Of a stretch of 64,000 nt of DNA, positions 6,791-15,110 are shown one piece after another (position 1 is the first letter of the stretch; every line of letters begins with the position of its first letter). A program made the position numbers and the translations under genes. Under the pieces are notes generated by a model. That model worked only from the letters and a program-made list of their open reading frames with translations. It did not search any database and had not been told where the DNA came from. Origin of the DNA: Akkermansiaceae bacterium (GTDB lineage Bacteria > Verrucomicrobiota > Verrucomicrobiia > Verrucomicrobiales > Akkermansiaceae); the NCBI GenBank assembly GCA_017798145.1, contig CP059069.1, positions 4,263,226-4,327,225 on the forward strand, given 5' to 3'.

Positions 6791-8589
6791 GGCCGCATGG
6801 GTGTTACGACGCGGATGAGATCCTCCCCGTCGGTGCCTTCGAGCGAGACATGGACGTGTTCCAGTCGCTGCGTTTCAAGGGCGATTCCCACGTAGTCCGC
6901 ACAGATCGGTAGCTCCCTGTGCCCGCGGTCGATGAGAACTGCCAGCTCCACCTTCGCCGGGCGCCCGTAATCGGAAAGCGCATCGAGCGCGGCGCGTATC
7001 GTGCGCCCGGTGAAAAGGACGTCATCCACGAGTATGATGTGGGCTCCGTCCACGGGGAAGGGGATGTCGCTTTCCTGAAGCTTCGGGTTCGAGTGGAGGT
7101 GCTCGAAATCATCGCGATAGAGCGATATGTCGAGGACGCCGAACTGGAGCTCCCTGTCATCCGATGAAAGGTGGGTCAGCAGCCGTTCCGCGACTTCATC
7201 GCCGCGCGAGCGGATCCCAACGAGGGCGACAGGTTTGTCCGGATTGGCTGCCTGTATGGCTTCCGCGAGCTTCCCGATGCCTGCGGCGATGTCATCCGGG
7301 GAGAGCGTGAGCCGTATGCTTTCCGGGCTATGTGATTTCGCTTCCGGAAAATGAAGTATGCCGATGTCCGTGCGGCGTTGCAGGCCGTCGAAGGAGATTT
7401 TTTCCGCTGCCGCATGCGCCGCCTCGACCGCCGTGATCCTGTCCGGTGCACTTGCCACACATGCGAGCACGCGCCCTCCGTTGGTCTGCCATTTTCCGCC
7501 GGAGAGCCGCGTCCCGGAGTGGAAAACCGCCTGGCCGCAATCAGGGATGCCCGAGATCACATCGCCCGAGCGCGAGCTTTCCGGGTATCCATGGGAAGCA
7601 AGGATCACGCAGACGGACCAGTTGTCGGAAAAGGAAATCAGATCCTTGCGGAGATTGCCCTTGGCACCCTCCAGGCAGAATGAGGCGAGATCGCCCTGCA
7701 GCAATGGCATCACCGCCTGGCATTCCGGATCCCCGAAGCGGCAGTTGTATTCGATCACCTTCGGCCCGTCCGGGGTGAGCATGAGGCCGAAGTAGAGGAA
7801 GCCCCGGTATGGCAGCTTCTCGGCCCGCAGCGCGGCCACGGTAGGCGCGACGATGGACTCGTCGATGACCGCGAACATCTCTGCGGAAATGAGTTTCCGC
7901 GAGGCCACCGCGCCCATGCCTCCGGTGTTCGGCCCCTTGTCGCCGTTGCCGAGGCGCTTGTAATCGCGGGCGGGGGTGAGGATCAGGTAATCATCGTCGG
8001 AAATGGCCGCGAAGATGGAAACCTCCGGGCCGGTCAGGCAATCCTCGACCAACAGCCGCCCCTCTCCGAAGCGTTTTTCCACAAACACCTCGTTGAGGAA
8101 ATCCATCGCGGATTTCTCATCCGGGCACACGGCGACCCCCTTGCCTGCCGCGAGGCCGTCGAATTTCAGCACCGTCGGGTAGGTGCCTGCGATGGCGGCG
8201 ATGGCGCTTTCCAGGGAATCGCAGGCGCTCGCTTGCGCCGTGGGGATATCGTTGCGCACCAGGAAATCCTTGGCGAATTCCTTGCTGGCCTCCAGTTGCG
8301 CGGATTCCTTGGGCGGCCCCCAGCAGGGGATTCCGTTGGCCTCGCAGAGATTCGCCAAGCCCTCGCCGGTGACGAGGTAGGACTCCTCCCCGGCGATGCA
8401 GAGATCGATCCCGTTGCCCTTCATCCACGCGATGAGCGAGGGCAGGTCGGTGGCATCGGTCGGCCGGGCGATTTCGAAAATCGCGTCACTGCCGGGGAAG
8501 GAAAAGATCTGCGGCTTGGCGGGGGAGAGGGATAGGGTATGGATCAGGGCGTGCTCGCGGCCGCCTTTTCCTACAACAAGTATCTTCAT
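6787..8589 (-). CDS. purD-pyrR: fused phosphoribosylamine-glycine ligase and PyrR-type uracil phosphoribosyltransferase/regulator
   Basis: One uninterrupted 600-residue frame. Residues 1 to about 415 are PurD (GAR synthetase): MKILVVGKGGREHAL start, ATP-grasp KFDGLAAGKGV, EYNCRFGDPECQ metal/ATP site and QRRTDIGILHF end. Residues from about 425 to 600 are PyrR: LSPDDIAAGIGKLAEAI, ALVGIRSRGDEVAERL, GVLDISLYRDD and the PRPP loop ILVDDVLFTGRTIRAALDA (about 519-537). PyrR proteins bind pyr mRNA in response to UMP in Gram-positives and have UPRTase activity. The long open frame upstream of 8589 does not resemble PurD, so ATG 8589 is the start. First gene of the purD-pyrR / membrane protein / pyrB operon. 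No PyrR-type RNA loop was recognised in the leader. Confidence 0.93.
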   Translation of the reverse strand: MKILVVGKGGREHALIHTLSLSPAKPQIFSFPGSDAIFEIARPTDATDLPSLIAWMKGNGIDLCIAGEESYLVTGEGLANLCEANGIPCWGPPKESAQLEASKEFAKDFLVRNDIPTAQASACDSLESAIAAIAGTYPTVLKFDGLAAGKGVAVCPDEKSAMDFLNEVFVEKRFGEGRLLVEDCLTGPEVSIFAAISDDDYLILTPARDYKRLGNGDKGPNTGGMGAVASRKLISAEMFAVIDESIVAPTVAALRAEKLPYRGFLYFGLMLTPDGPKVIEYNCRFGDPECQAVMPLLQGDLASFCLEGAKGNLRKDLISFSDNWSVCVILASHGYPESSRSGDVISGIPDCGQAVFHSGTRLSGGKWQTNGGRVLACVASAPDRITAVEAAHAAAEKISFDGLQRRTDIGILHFPEAKSHSPESIRLTLSPDDIAAGIGKLAEAIQAANPDKPVALVGIRSRGDEVAERLLTHLSSDDRELQFGVLDISLYRDDFEHLHSNPKLQESDIPFPVDGAHIILVDDVLFTGRTIRAALDALSDYGRPAKVELAVLIDRGHRELPICADYVGIALETQRLEHVHVSLEGTDGEDLIRVVTPMRP

Positions 8590-8698
8590 CCCCAGAGGTT
8601 TTCGGGGAAAAGCGGCGGATGGGCAAGGATGGAGATTGGGTGAATCGCCGGACGCTACCGGCTTGCCTGGGGCGAGGGTATGACCTTTGCTTCCGGAA

Positions 8699-9766
8699 AT
8701 GGACGGTTCGCTGCTGCTGCTTGGTGTGAAAGGGACGGGGCTTTCCCCGGAGGAGGCCTCCCTTTTCAGGAAACTCCAGCCTGCCGGATTCATCCTCTTT
8801 ACCAGAAACATCGAAAGCCCACAGCAGGTCCGCAAGCTGACGGACGATCTGCGCGGGCTTTGCATGGACGAGCCCATCCTCGCGATCGACCAGGAGGGCG
8901 GGCGCGTGACCCGGACGGCCGGCATTGCCCCTGCGCTGCCCTCGGCGGCGGCCTTTGCGGCGAAGCCGGAGACCGAGCAGATCGCGAGGGCAGGGGAGCT
9001 CACGGCCGAGCTGCTGCGCATGCTGGGGCTCAACCTGAACTTCGCGCCGGTGCTGGACCTCGACCATTTCCCTGGGATGCAGAACGCGCTGCGACAGAGG
9101 TGCTGGGGGCGGGATTGTCAGGATGTCATCAACCGCGCCGGAATGTGGAACCGCTGGACCCGCAAGCGCGGGATGCTTGGCTGCGGGAAACATTTCCCCG
9201 CCTGCGGCAGGGCGCAATCCGACCCCCACGAGGATCTCCCTTTCTCCGATGCGTCCAAAGAGGAAATGATGGCGGAGGACGTGATCCCCTACACCGCCCT
9301 GATGCCGGAACTCGATGCGGTCATGCTCGCACACGTGATGTTCCCGAAGCTTGATCCGGAGCTGCCGGCCTCCCTTTCGAGGACGATTGTGACCGCCTGG
9401 CTGCGCGACCAGCTCGGCTTCGACAAGCACCTCGTGATGACCGACGACCTCGACATGGGCGCGATCGCCGCCCGCTACGGTCGCGGCGAGGATGTGAAGC
9501 TCGCGATCAAGGCCGGCAACGATCTCGCGATGATCTGCCACAAAACCGAAACCGCGGAAACCGCAGCGCAGGCCATCGGGGAGCTATCCCCCGATATCCG
9601 CGACGATGCGCGGGCGAGGCTTGCGAAGTTCCGGAAAATGATGTCAGCCCCCCTGGATTTTTCCGAAGGGAAATGGGACGCGATGTGTGCGAAGATCGCG
9701 GATGTCGTCGCTGCGGTCCCCGAACCGGGAGCGGGCGACGTGAGGAGTGCGGTCACCAGATACTAG
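8699..9766 (+). CDS. glycoside hydrolase family 3 beta-N-acetylhexosaminidase (NagZ-like)
   Basis: 355 residues from ATG 8699 (a TTG at 8687 is also in frame). Single GH3 TIM-barrel domain without the second domain of beta-glucosidases, as in NagZ, which removes GlcNAc from muropeptides during cell-wall recycling. DQEGGRVTR near residue 65 binds substrate; GKHFPACGRAQSDPHEDLP carries the Asp-x-His pair that acts as acid/base in NagZ; VMTDDLDMGAI carries the Asp nucleophile. The usual Gly after KHFP is Ala here. No signal peptide, consistent with cytosolic recycling. Divergent from purD-pyrR with about 110 bases between starts. Confidence 0.88.
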   Translation: MDGSLLLLGVKGTGLSPEEASLFRKLQPAGFILFTRNIESPQQVRKLTDDLRGLCMDEPILAIDQEGGRVTRTAGIAPALPSAAAFAAKPETEQIARAGELTAELLRMLGLNLNFAPVLDLDHFPGMQNALRQRCWGRDCQDVINRAGMWNRWTRKRGMLGCGKHFPACGRAQSDPHEDLPFSDASKEEMMAEDVIPYTALMPELDAVMLAHVMFPKLDPELPASLSRTIVTAWLRDQLGFDKHLVMTDDLDMGAIAARYGRGEDVKLAIKAGNDLAMICHKTETAETAAQAIGELSPDIRDDARARLAKFRKMMSAPLDFSEGKWDAMCAKIADVVAAVPEPGAGDVRSAVTRY

Positions 9767-9770
9767 CTGC

Positions 9771-10223
9771 CTACTCCCTGTCCCGGCTATCCAGCCAGAT
9801 GGTCACCGGGCCGTCGTTGGTCAGGGAGACTTTCATGTCGGCTCCGAAGACGCCGCGGGCGACAGGCTTGCCGATCTCCGCCTCCAAGGCCGCGCAGAAC
9901 GATTCGTAGAGCGGCTCGGAATGCGCGGGGGCGGCGGCATCGAGGAATGAAGGGCGGTTGCCCTTTTTTGTGGAGGCATGGAGCGTGAACTGGCTGACAA
10001 CCAGGATATCCCCTCCGACATCGAGGACGGAGCGGTTCATTTTCCCATCCTCATCCGCAAACACCCTCATCCGCGCGATTTTCCCGCACAGCCATCCGCC
10101 GTCGCTTTCATCATCCCCGCCCGCGATCCCCAGCAATGCGAGAAAACCGGGGCCGATGGAGGAAATCCGTTCCCCCTTAATGCTGACGGAGGCGGAGGAA
10201 ACACGTTGTAGGAGAACTCGCAT
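9771..10223 (-). CDS. dtd: D-aminoacyl-tRNA deacylase
   Basis: 150 residues, full length. Hydrolyses D-amino acids wrongly attached to tRNA. MRVLLQRVSSASV start, SQFTLHASTKKGNRPSF in the middle and NDGPVTIWLDS near the C-terminus: the SQFT and GPVT (cis-Gly-Pro) motifs that form the chiral-selective pocket. It converges on the GH3 gene (4 bases apart) and is divergent from dnaB. Confidence 0.96.
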   Translation of the reverse strand: MRVLLQRVSSASVSIKGERISSIGPGFLALLGIAGGDDESDGGWLCGKIARMRVFADEDGKMNRSVLDVGGDILVVSQFTLHASTKKGNRPSFLDAAAPAHSEPLYESFCAALEAEIGKPVARGVFGADMKVSLTNDGPVTIWLDSRDRE

Positions 10224-10328
10224 GACCCTCAGGATGGCGGTTGTTCACAGTTCTTCCAGAGGAAATGGGCTGCATGGAAGCTTAGAAATTGCGAAGCGGC
10301 CATCCAGCCGACAGGATGCGCCCCACCC

Positions 10329-11771
10329 ATGGCCGAATCCCCGAAAAAAGCACCCGCAAATCTCTTTTCCGCAGGCCCCGACAAAGGCACTCAGCCGATG
10401 GACGACGTCACCCGCGCCCTCCCGCACGCCGTCGGGCCGGAAAAGTCCCTGCTCTCAACCATGCTCCAGGATCCGCAGGAATACATAGGCCGGGCGGTGG
10501 AGGAAAAACTCACCCACTCCCATTTCTACCTGCCGGGCCACTCGACGCTCTTCGGCTTTCTCATCCAACTCTTCGAGGCGGGGCACGAGGTGGAACTCGT
10601 CTCGCTGGTGCAGCGGCTGCTCGACAAGGGCTTGCTGGAGAAATGCGGCGGCCCGGGCTACCTGACGGAGCTGTACACCTATGCGCCCAGCCCGGGGCAT
10701 TTCCACCACCACCTCCAGCATGTGAAGGACAAGTTCATCCTTCGCTCCATCATCCGCAGCTCGAACGAGGCGGTGGCGATGGCCTATGAGGCGCCCGACG
10801 AGGTGCCGGAGCTCCTCGATTCCGTTGAGCAATCCATTCTCGCCATCCGCGAGAGCGCGGAGACCAGCCAGGGGCAGACGCTCAAGCAGACCGTCGAGGA
10901 GGTGATGCGGAATTTCCAGATGCTCATCTCCAAGGAGAAGGTCTCGGCGGGGATCAGCACCGGCTTCGAGGAGCTGGACAGGAAATCCGGCGGCCTCAAG
11001 GCGGGGGAAATGTTCGTCGTCGCCGCCCGCCCCTCGATGGGAAAGACCTCGTTCATGATGAACATCGTGGAAAACATCTGCCTCGACCAAGGCAAGCCGT
11101 GCATGGTCTTCTCCTGCGAGATGAGCTCCGCCCAGCTTGTCCAGCGCCTGCTATTCGCGCGCGCGAAGTTCGCCGTCTCCCAGCTCACCCGTGGATACTC
11201 CCCCAAGAAACAGGAGTTGGAGCGCATCCGCAACGCATCGCAGCAGATCATCGATTCCAAGCTCTTCATCGACGACACCGCAGGAATCTCCATCAACGAG
11301 CTGCGCGCGAAAGCCCGCCGCAAGAAGCGCGATGAGAACATCGAGTTCATCGCCATCGACTACCTCCAGCTCATGAAATCCCGCACCAAGCAGGCGGAGA
11401 ACTCACGTGAACGCGAGATCGCGGAAATCTCCGGCGGCATCAAGGCTTTGGCGAAAGAGCTCAGCATCCCCATCCTCATCCTCGCCCAGCTCAACCGCGG
11501 CCCGGAAGGGCGGACGGGGAAAAGCCTCGGCGTCCCGCGAATGTCCGACCTGCGCGAGTCCGGTTCCATCGAGCAGGACGCCGACCTCGTCGGCCTCCTC
11601 TACCGGAACAAATACTATGCCGAAAACGAGGAGGAACGCGCCGCCCTGGAAGGCAAGGCGGAGCTCGTCCTCGCGAAAAACCGCAACGGCGAGACCGGCG
11701 GCATCCCTCTCACCTTCGTGGAGGAACTCATGCGCTTCGAGACCGGCCCGCCTGCGGAAGAGCCGGAGTGA
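10329..11771 (+). CDS. dnaB: replicative DNA helicase DnaB
   Basis: 480 residues. N-terminal DnaB domain (about 30-135, starting at LPHAVGPEKSLLSTML), helical linker, then the RecA-like ATPase: Walker A RPSMGKT at 234-240 (the family Gly before RPSMGKT is Ala), CEMSSAQLVQRLL (H1a), FIAIDYLQLM (Walker B), ILAQLNRGPEGR and DLRESGSIEQDAD with the arginine finger region. Unwinds DNA at the replication fork. Starts at ATG 10329. No intein is present. No dnaC or dnaI-like loader is nearby. Confidence 0.97.
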   Translation: MAESPKKAPANLFSAGPDKGTQPMDDVTRALPHAVGPEKSLLSTMLQDPQEYIGRAVEEKLTHSHFYLPGHSTLFGFLIQLFEAGHEVELVSLVQRLLDKGLLEKCGGPGYLTELYTYAPSPGHFHHHLQHVKDKFILRSIIRSSNEAVAMAYEAPDEVPELLDSVEQSILAIRESAETSQGQTLKQTVEEVMRNFQMLISKEKVSAGISTGFEELDRKSGGLKAGEMFVVAARPSMGKTSFMMNIVENICLDQGKPCMVFSCEMSSAQLVQRLLFARAKFAVSQLTRGYSPKKQELERIRNASQQIIDSKLFIDDTAGISINELRAKARRKKRDENIEFIAIDYLQLMKSRTKQAENSREREIAEISGGIKALAKELSIPILILAQLNRGPEGRTGKSLGVPRMSDLRESGSIEQDADLVGLLYRNKYYAENEEERAALEGKAELVLAKNRNGETGGIPLTFVEELMRFETGPPAEEPE

Positions 11772-11821
11772 ACGGGTTCCGGCTTGCAAGAAACGCCGTG
11801 CCGCTGCCTGTAGTGTCACCG

Positions 11822-13252
11822 ATGAAAATGAAAACCCTTGCCCTCCCGTTCCTTCTGGCATGCGCCCCACTCTCCGCGGCAGCGGACAAGCCCAACATCG
11901 TTTTCCTGCTGGTTGATGACCTTGGGTGGGGGGACTTCGGCTGCTACGGGGCGGAATTCAACGAGACCCCGCACATCGACAAGCTCGCCGAGGACGGCAT
12001 GCGTTTCACCAACGCCTACGCCGCCTGCACCGTCTGCTCGCCCAGCCGCGCCGCCATCCTCAGCGGCTGCTATCCGGCACGCCTGCACCTGACGGATTGG
12101 ATCGCGGGTCACAACAACCCCAAGGCGAAGCTCAAAATCCCGGATTGGAAAATGAAAATCGACCATGAACGGGTGCTGCTCCCCGAGGCGCTCAAGGAGG
12201 CGGGCTACGCCACCGGATTTTTCGGCAAATGGCACCTCATGCCCAACGGCCAGCCTGATTTCGAGGAGCATTTCCCCACCGACCACGGCTTCGACACCAA
12301 CGTCGGTGGCCGCGAATGGGGGCAGCCCAAGGGGCCGGGCAAATATTTCTCGCCCTTCGGCATGCCGGGTCTGGATGACGGCAAGCCAGGCGATTTCCTG
12401 ACAGACAAGCTCACCGATGCGGCCGTCGATTTCCTCGGCAACACAAAACGCGACCAACCCTTCCTGCTTTATTTTTCCTACTACACCGTGCACGCGCCGC
12501 TGATGGCACCGCCGGAACTGGTGGAAAAATACACGAAGAAGGCAGAGACCTTCGACAACGCCAAGGACGAGTGGCTCGACCCGAGGAGGGCGGGCATGGT
12601 CGAGAGACTCGATGACAGCGTTGGCCGCATCGTCGCGAAACTTGAGGAAATGGGCATCGCCGATGACACCGTGATCATCCTGACCGGGGACAACGGCGGC
12701 GATGACAGGAGGACGAGCGGCGGTTTGCGGGATTACAAGGGCTTCTCCCATGAAGGTGCGGTCAGGGAGCCGCTTATCGTGAAATGGCCGGGCAAGATCG
12801 ACGCCGCATCTTCCTGCGGGGTGCCTGTGATCGGCATGGACTTCTATCCGACCATACTCGATCTCGCCGGGCTGGAGCAGCGCCCGGATCAGCACATGGA
12901 CGGCATCAGCATCGCCAATCTCCTGAAAGATCCCGAGGCCTCCTTGCCCCGCGAAACCCTCTTCTGGCACTACCCGCATTACCACCGCACCAAGCCCTAC
13001 GGCGCGATACGGCATGGCGATTGGAAACTGATCGAGTTCTTCGAGAACGGGAACACCGAGCTCTACGACCTGAAGGAAGACCCTTCCGAGAAAAGGGATC
13101 TTTCAAAGGAAAACCCCGCCAAGGCGGCGGAGCTGTTAGGGAAGCTGGCCGCATGGCGCAAGGCCTCCGGCGCACAGATGATGACACCGAACCCGAACTA
13201 CGATCCTGGCGCCGGGAAGGGAAAGCGTGGGAAAAAGCCCGCCAAGAACTGA
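11822..13252 (+). CDS. secreted arylsulfatase-type sulfatase
   Basis: 476 residues from ATG 11822, which starts a clear signal peptide (MKMKTLALPFLLACAPLSAA). Alkaline-phosphatase-fold sulfatase: metal-binding VDDLGWGDFGCYG, the formylglycine site C72-SPSR in a VCSPSRAAILSG context, GKWHL lysine/histidine, and ILTGDNGGD for the second metal ligands. The active-site Cys needs a formylglycine-generating enzyme not found in this window. Substrate unknown; such enzymes usually desulfate polysaccharides. The last 15 residues are a basic Lys/Gly tail (KGKRGKKPAKN). Confidence 0.93.
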   Translation: MKMKTLALPFLLACAPLSAAADKPNIVFLLVDDLGWGDFGCYGAEFNETPHIDKLAEDGMRFTNAYAACTVCSPSRAAILSGCYPARLHLTDWIAGHNNPKAKLKIPDWKMKIDHERVLLPEALKEAGYATGFFGKWHLMPNGQPDFEEHFPTDHGFDTNVGGREWGQPKGPGKYFSPFGMPGLDDGKPGDFLTDKLTDAAVDFLGNTKRDQPFLLYFSYYTVHAPLMAPPELVEKYTKKAETFDNAKDEWLDPRRAGMVERLDDSVGRIVAKLEEMGIADDTVIILTGDNGGDDRRTSGGLRDYKGFSHEGAVREPLIVKWPGKIDAASSCGVPVIGMDFYPTILDLAGLEQRPDQHMDGISIANLLKDPEASLPRETLFWHYPHYHRTKPYGAIRHGDWKLIEFFENGNTELYDLKEDPSEKRDLSKENPAKAAELLGKLAAWRKASGAQMMTPNPNYDPGAGKGKRGKKPAKN

Positions 13253-13276
13253 TGCGGCTGCGACCGGTGCAAGCCG

Positions 13277-13351
13277 CCGAAATAATTTCGGAAATTTTGA
13301 ACATTCCGGTTTCCGTAGGGTCTATCCCCCTTGGACACCGACAATGTCGGT
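13277..13351. promoter_or_regulatory. two 15-bp odd-centre palindromes, possible operator pair
   Basis: CCGAAATAATTTCGG (13277-13291) and ACCGACAATGTCGGT (13337-13351) are each perfect 7-bp inverted repeats around a single A, 60 bases apart, in the gap between the sulfatase and the deaminase gene. They have no sequence similarity to each other beyond the CCGA..TCGG ends. No promoter or gene start immediately follows, so operator or small-RNA roles are guesses. Confidence 0.3.
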
Positions 13352-13423
13352 TTCATGTAAGGGTGTAACAGCAGTTGTCTATCTGATCTCATGGGTGTGG
13401 GTGATGGTATGACGACCTTATCG

Positions 13424-13453
13424 GGCCGCCGGGGAAGGGACTCCCCGGCGGCC
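13424..13453. terminator. strong hairpin between sulfatase and cytosine deaminase genes
   Basis: Perfect 12-bp stem GGCCGCCGGGGA (13424-13435) and TCCCCGGCGGCC (13442-13453), loop AGGGAC. Convergent genes end on both sides (13252 plus, 13481 minus), so it probably works as a bidirectional terminator; the T tract is weak on the plus side (TACCCGTTTTC). Confidence 0.6.
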
Positions 13454-13480
13454 TACCCGTTTTCAGGGCAGGGGATGCGG

Positions 13481-13942
13481 TCAGATCTCGCCTATGTCCT
13501 CGTTCCAGAGGGAAGGGTTGGCGGCTATGAAGTCCTGCATCATTTCAACGCAGGCCGGATCGTTGGCGACGGTCATCTCGACACCGTTTGCCCGGAGGTG
13601 GTCTTCCGCACCGAGGAATGTCCTGTTTTCCCCAATCACCACCCGGGGGATCCTGTAGAGGAGGATCGCCCCGCTGCACATGGGGCAGGGGGAGAGCGTG
13701 GTGTAGAGGGTGCATCTGCGGTAGGTGGCCGGGGCAATGCGGCCTGCGTTCTCCAGGGCATCCATTTCCCCGTGGAGGATGGTGCTGCCTTTCTGGATGC
13801 GCCGGTTGTGGCCGCGGCCGATGATTTCCCCATCCAGGACGATCACGCTGCCTATGGGTATGCCCCCCTCGCGGAGGCCTTTCCTGGCCTCGTCAACCGC
13901 AGCTTGCAGAAATTCATCCATGGCCGAGAATGTGCTTTCCAA
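13481..13942 (-). CDS. cytosine deaminase, yeast Fcy1-like (CDA fold)
   Basis: 153 residues, about the length of yeast Fcy1. Zinc site HGE (57-59) and PCPMC (86 and 89 Cys), with GGIPIGSVIVLDGEIIGRGH upstream and VVIGENRTFLGAEDHLRANG downstream. The C-terminal segment SLWNEDIGEI matches the Fcy1 lid end (W-x-EDIGE) rather than TadA, which argues for hydrolysis of free cytosine to uracil and ammonia rather than tRNA editing. Start ATG 13942 or 13921 (MDEFLQAA). Divergent from the LOG-family gene with 54 bases between starts, consistent with shared control. Confidence 0.85.
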   Translation of the reverse strand: MESTFSAMDEFLQAAVDEARKGLREGGIPIGSVIVLDGEIIGRGHNRRIQKGSTILHGEMDALENAGRIAPATYRRCTLYTTLSPCPMCSGAILLYRIPRVVIGENRTFLGAEDHLRANGVEMTVANDPACVEMMQDFIAANPSLWNEDIGEI

Positions 13943-13996
13943 CCGCCCTCACGTCCAGCCAAAGACGGGGCGGAAACATTTCAGGAAAACGAAGAC

Positions 13997-15055
13997 ATGC
14001 CAAAGGTAAGATTAGCCGGAACGGTTACGGGAGAGAGGGACCGCAACAGGGAAACGAGGGCGAAACTGCTCTACCAGCTCTTCAGCAAGGGCTGGGACAT
14101 CTACAACTCCAACGGCGACCAGCGGATCTCGCTTTCCAACATTGAGCGGAAGATCATCGAGGCGGATGCCTTCGTGTTCACACCCGGGGCGACGCTTGAG
14201 GACCTGTTCAAGGCGGTGTCGATATTCGTCGGTTACCAGACATTGGACAGGAACCTGGAGAACAAGCCGACCGTGCTGCTCAACTCCGACCAGTCATGGA
14301 CGCCGCTCTACGCGCTTCTCGCCCATCTCAACGCGATGGGGACGGTGAAGCAGGACCCGCGGGATTACCTGCTCTCCGCGGATCATGTCGAGGATGTCAT
14401 CGAACTCCTCGACCGTGCCCGGCAGATCGGATTGCCCGATGCCGGGAGGGAGCGGACGGGCGAGCCCGCAGGGCCGTCCTTCGAGACCCCGCTGCCCGAG
14501 GGGCACATCGGGAATGTCTGCGTGTTCTGCTCCGCCTCGATCGAGAAGGAGGACTACCTTGCCGATGGCTACCAGCTCGGAAAAAGCCTTGCGGAGAGTG
14601 GCTTCGGCTGTGTTTCCGGGGCGGGGAATTCGGGGATCATGGGGGAGGTTGTGCGCGGCTCGGTGGATGCCGGCGGTTGGGCGGGAGGTTCAAACGTCCC
14701 GCACATCATCGAGCTGGAGGGGCTTCCCGAGGGGCTTTCCAGCTTCTGGCTCAGGCCGGACATCTACACCCGCATGGAAATCATGATCGAGCGCTCCGAT
14801 GCGTTCGTCATTTTCCCCGGCGGGGCGGGCACCGTGCAGGAAATGCTGGCGCTGATGATCTTCAAGCACCAGGGGAACAAGGGCATGGAGGGCAAGCCGG
14901 TGATCGTCTTCGACAGGCTCGACAGGAACGGGATGCGCTTCTGGACGCCGCTCATCAAGCTCCTCGGCGAATGGTGCTACGACGGGGAGTTCGTCGTGGT
15001 GGACGAGCTTTCGGAGATCGTCCCGAAGGTCAGGGAACTCATGGCAAAGGCATGA
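13997..15055 (+). CDS. double-domain LOG-family nucleotide 5'-monophosphate nucleosidase-like protein
   Basis: 352 residues. The C-terminal domain (about 165-352) has the LOG catalytic signature FPGGAGTVQE (273-282) and the upstream RM (259-260) motif; such enzymes split nucleoside 5'-monophosphates into base and ribose 5-phosphate. The N-terminal half (1-135) looks like a second, degenerate copy: EADAFVFTPGATLEDLF at 55-71 sits where PGGxGTxxE would be but lacks the second Gly and the TxxE spacing. Older annotation of this family as 'lysine decarboxylase' is wrong. ATG 13997 chosen because the longer frame upstream overlaps the deaminase. Divergent from cytosine deaminase, which suggests base salvage. 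Confidence 0.85.
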   Translation: MPKVRLAGTVTGERDRNRETRAKLLYQLFSKGWDIYNSNGDQRISLSNIERKIIEADAFVFTPGATLEDLFKAVSIFVGYQTLDRNLENKPTVLLNSDQSWTPLYALLAHLNAMGTVKQDPRDYLLSADHVEDVIELLDRARQIGLPDAGRERTGEPAGPSFETPLPEGHIGNVCVFCSASIEKEDYLADGYQLGKSLAESGFGCVSGAGNSGIMGEVVRGSVDAGGWAGGSNVPHIIELEGLPEGLSSFWLRPDIYTRMEIMIERSDAFVIFPGGAGTVQEMLALMIFKHQGNKGMEGKPVIVFDRLDRNGMRFWTPLIKLLGEWCYDGEFVVVDELSEIVPKVRELMAKA

Positions 15056-15110
15056 CTTTTCCGCGATCCGCTTCCTTGCTTGTCAGCGGGCCAATTCCCT
15101 ATCAGGATCA

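Noticed and set aside
8590..8698. Purine riboswitch or PyrR-binding loop upstream of purD-pyrR
   Set aside because: No conserved guanine-aptamer loops and no PyrR-type anti-antiterminator sequence could be found.
11816..13015. 399-residue minus-strand frame opposite the sulfatase
   Set aside because: No recognisable motif, codon pattern of an antisense shadow; the plus strand encodes a full sulfatase with signal peptide.
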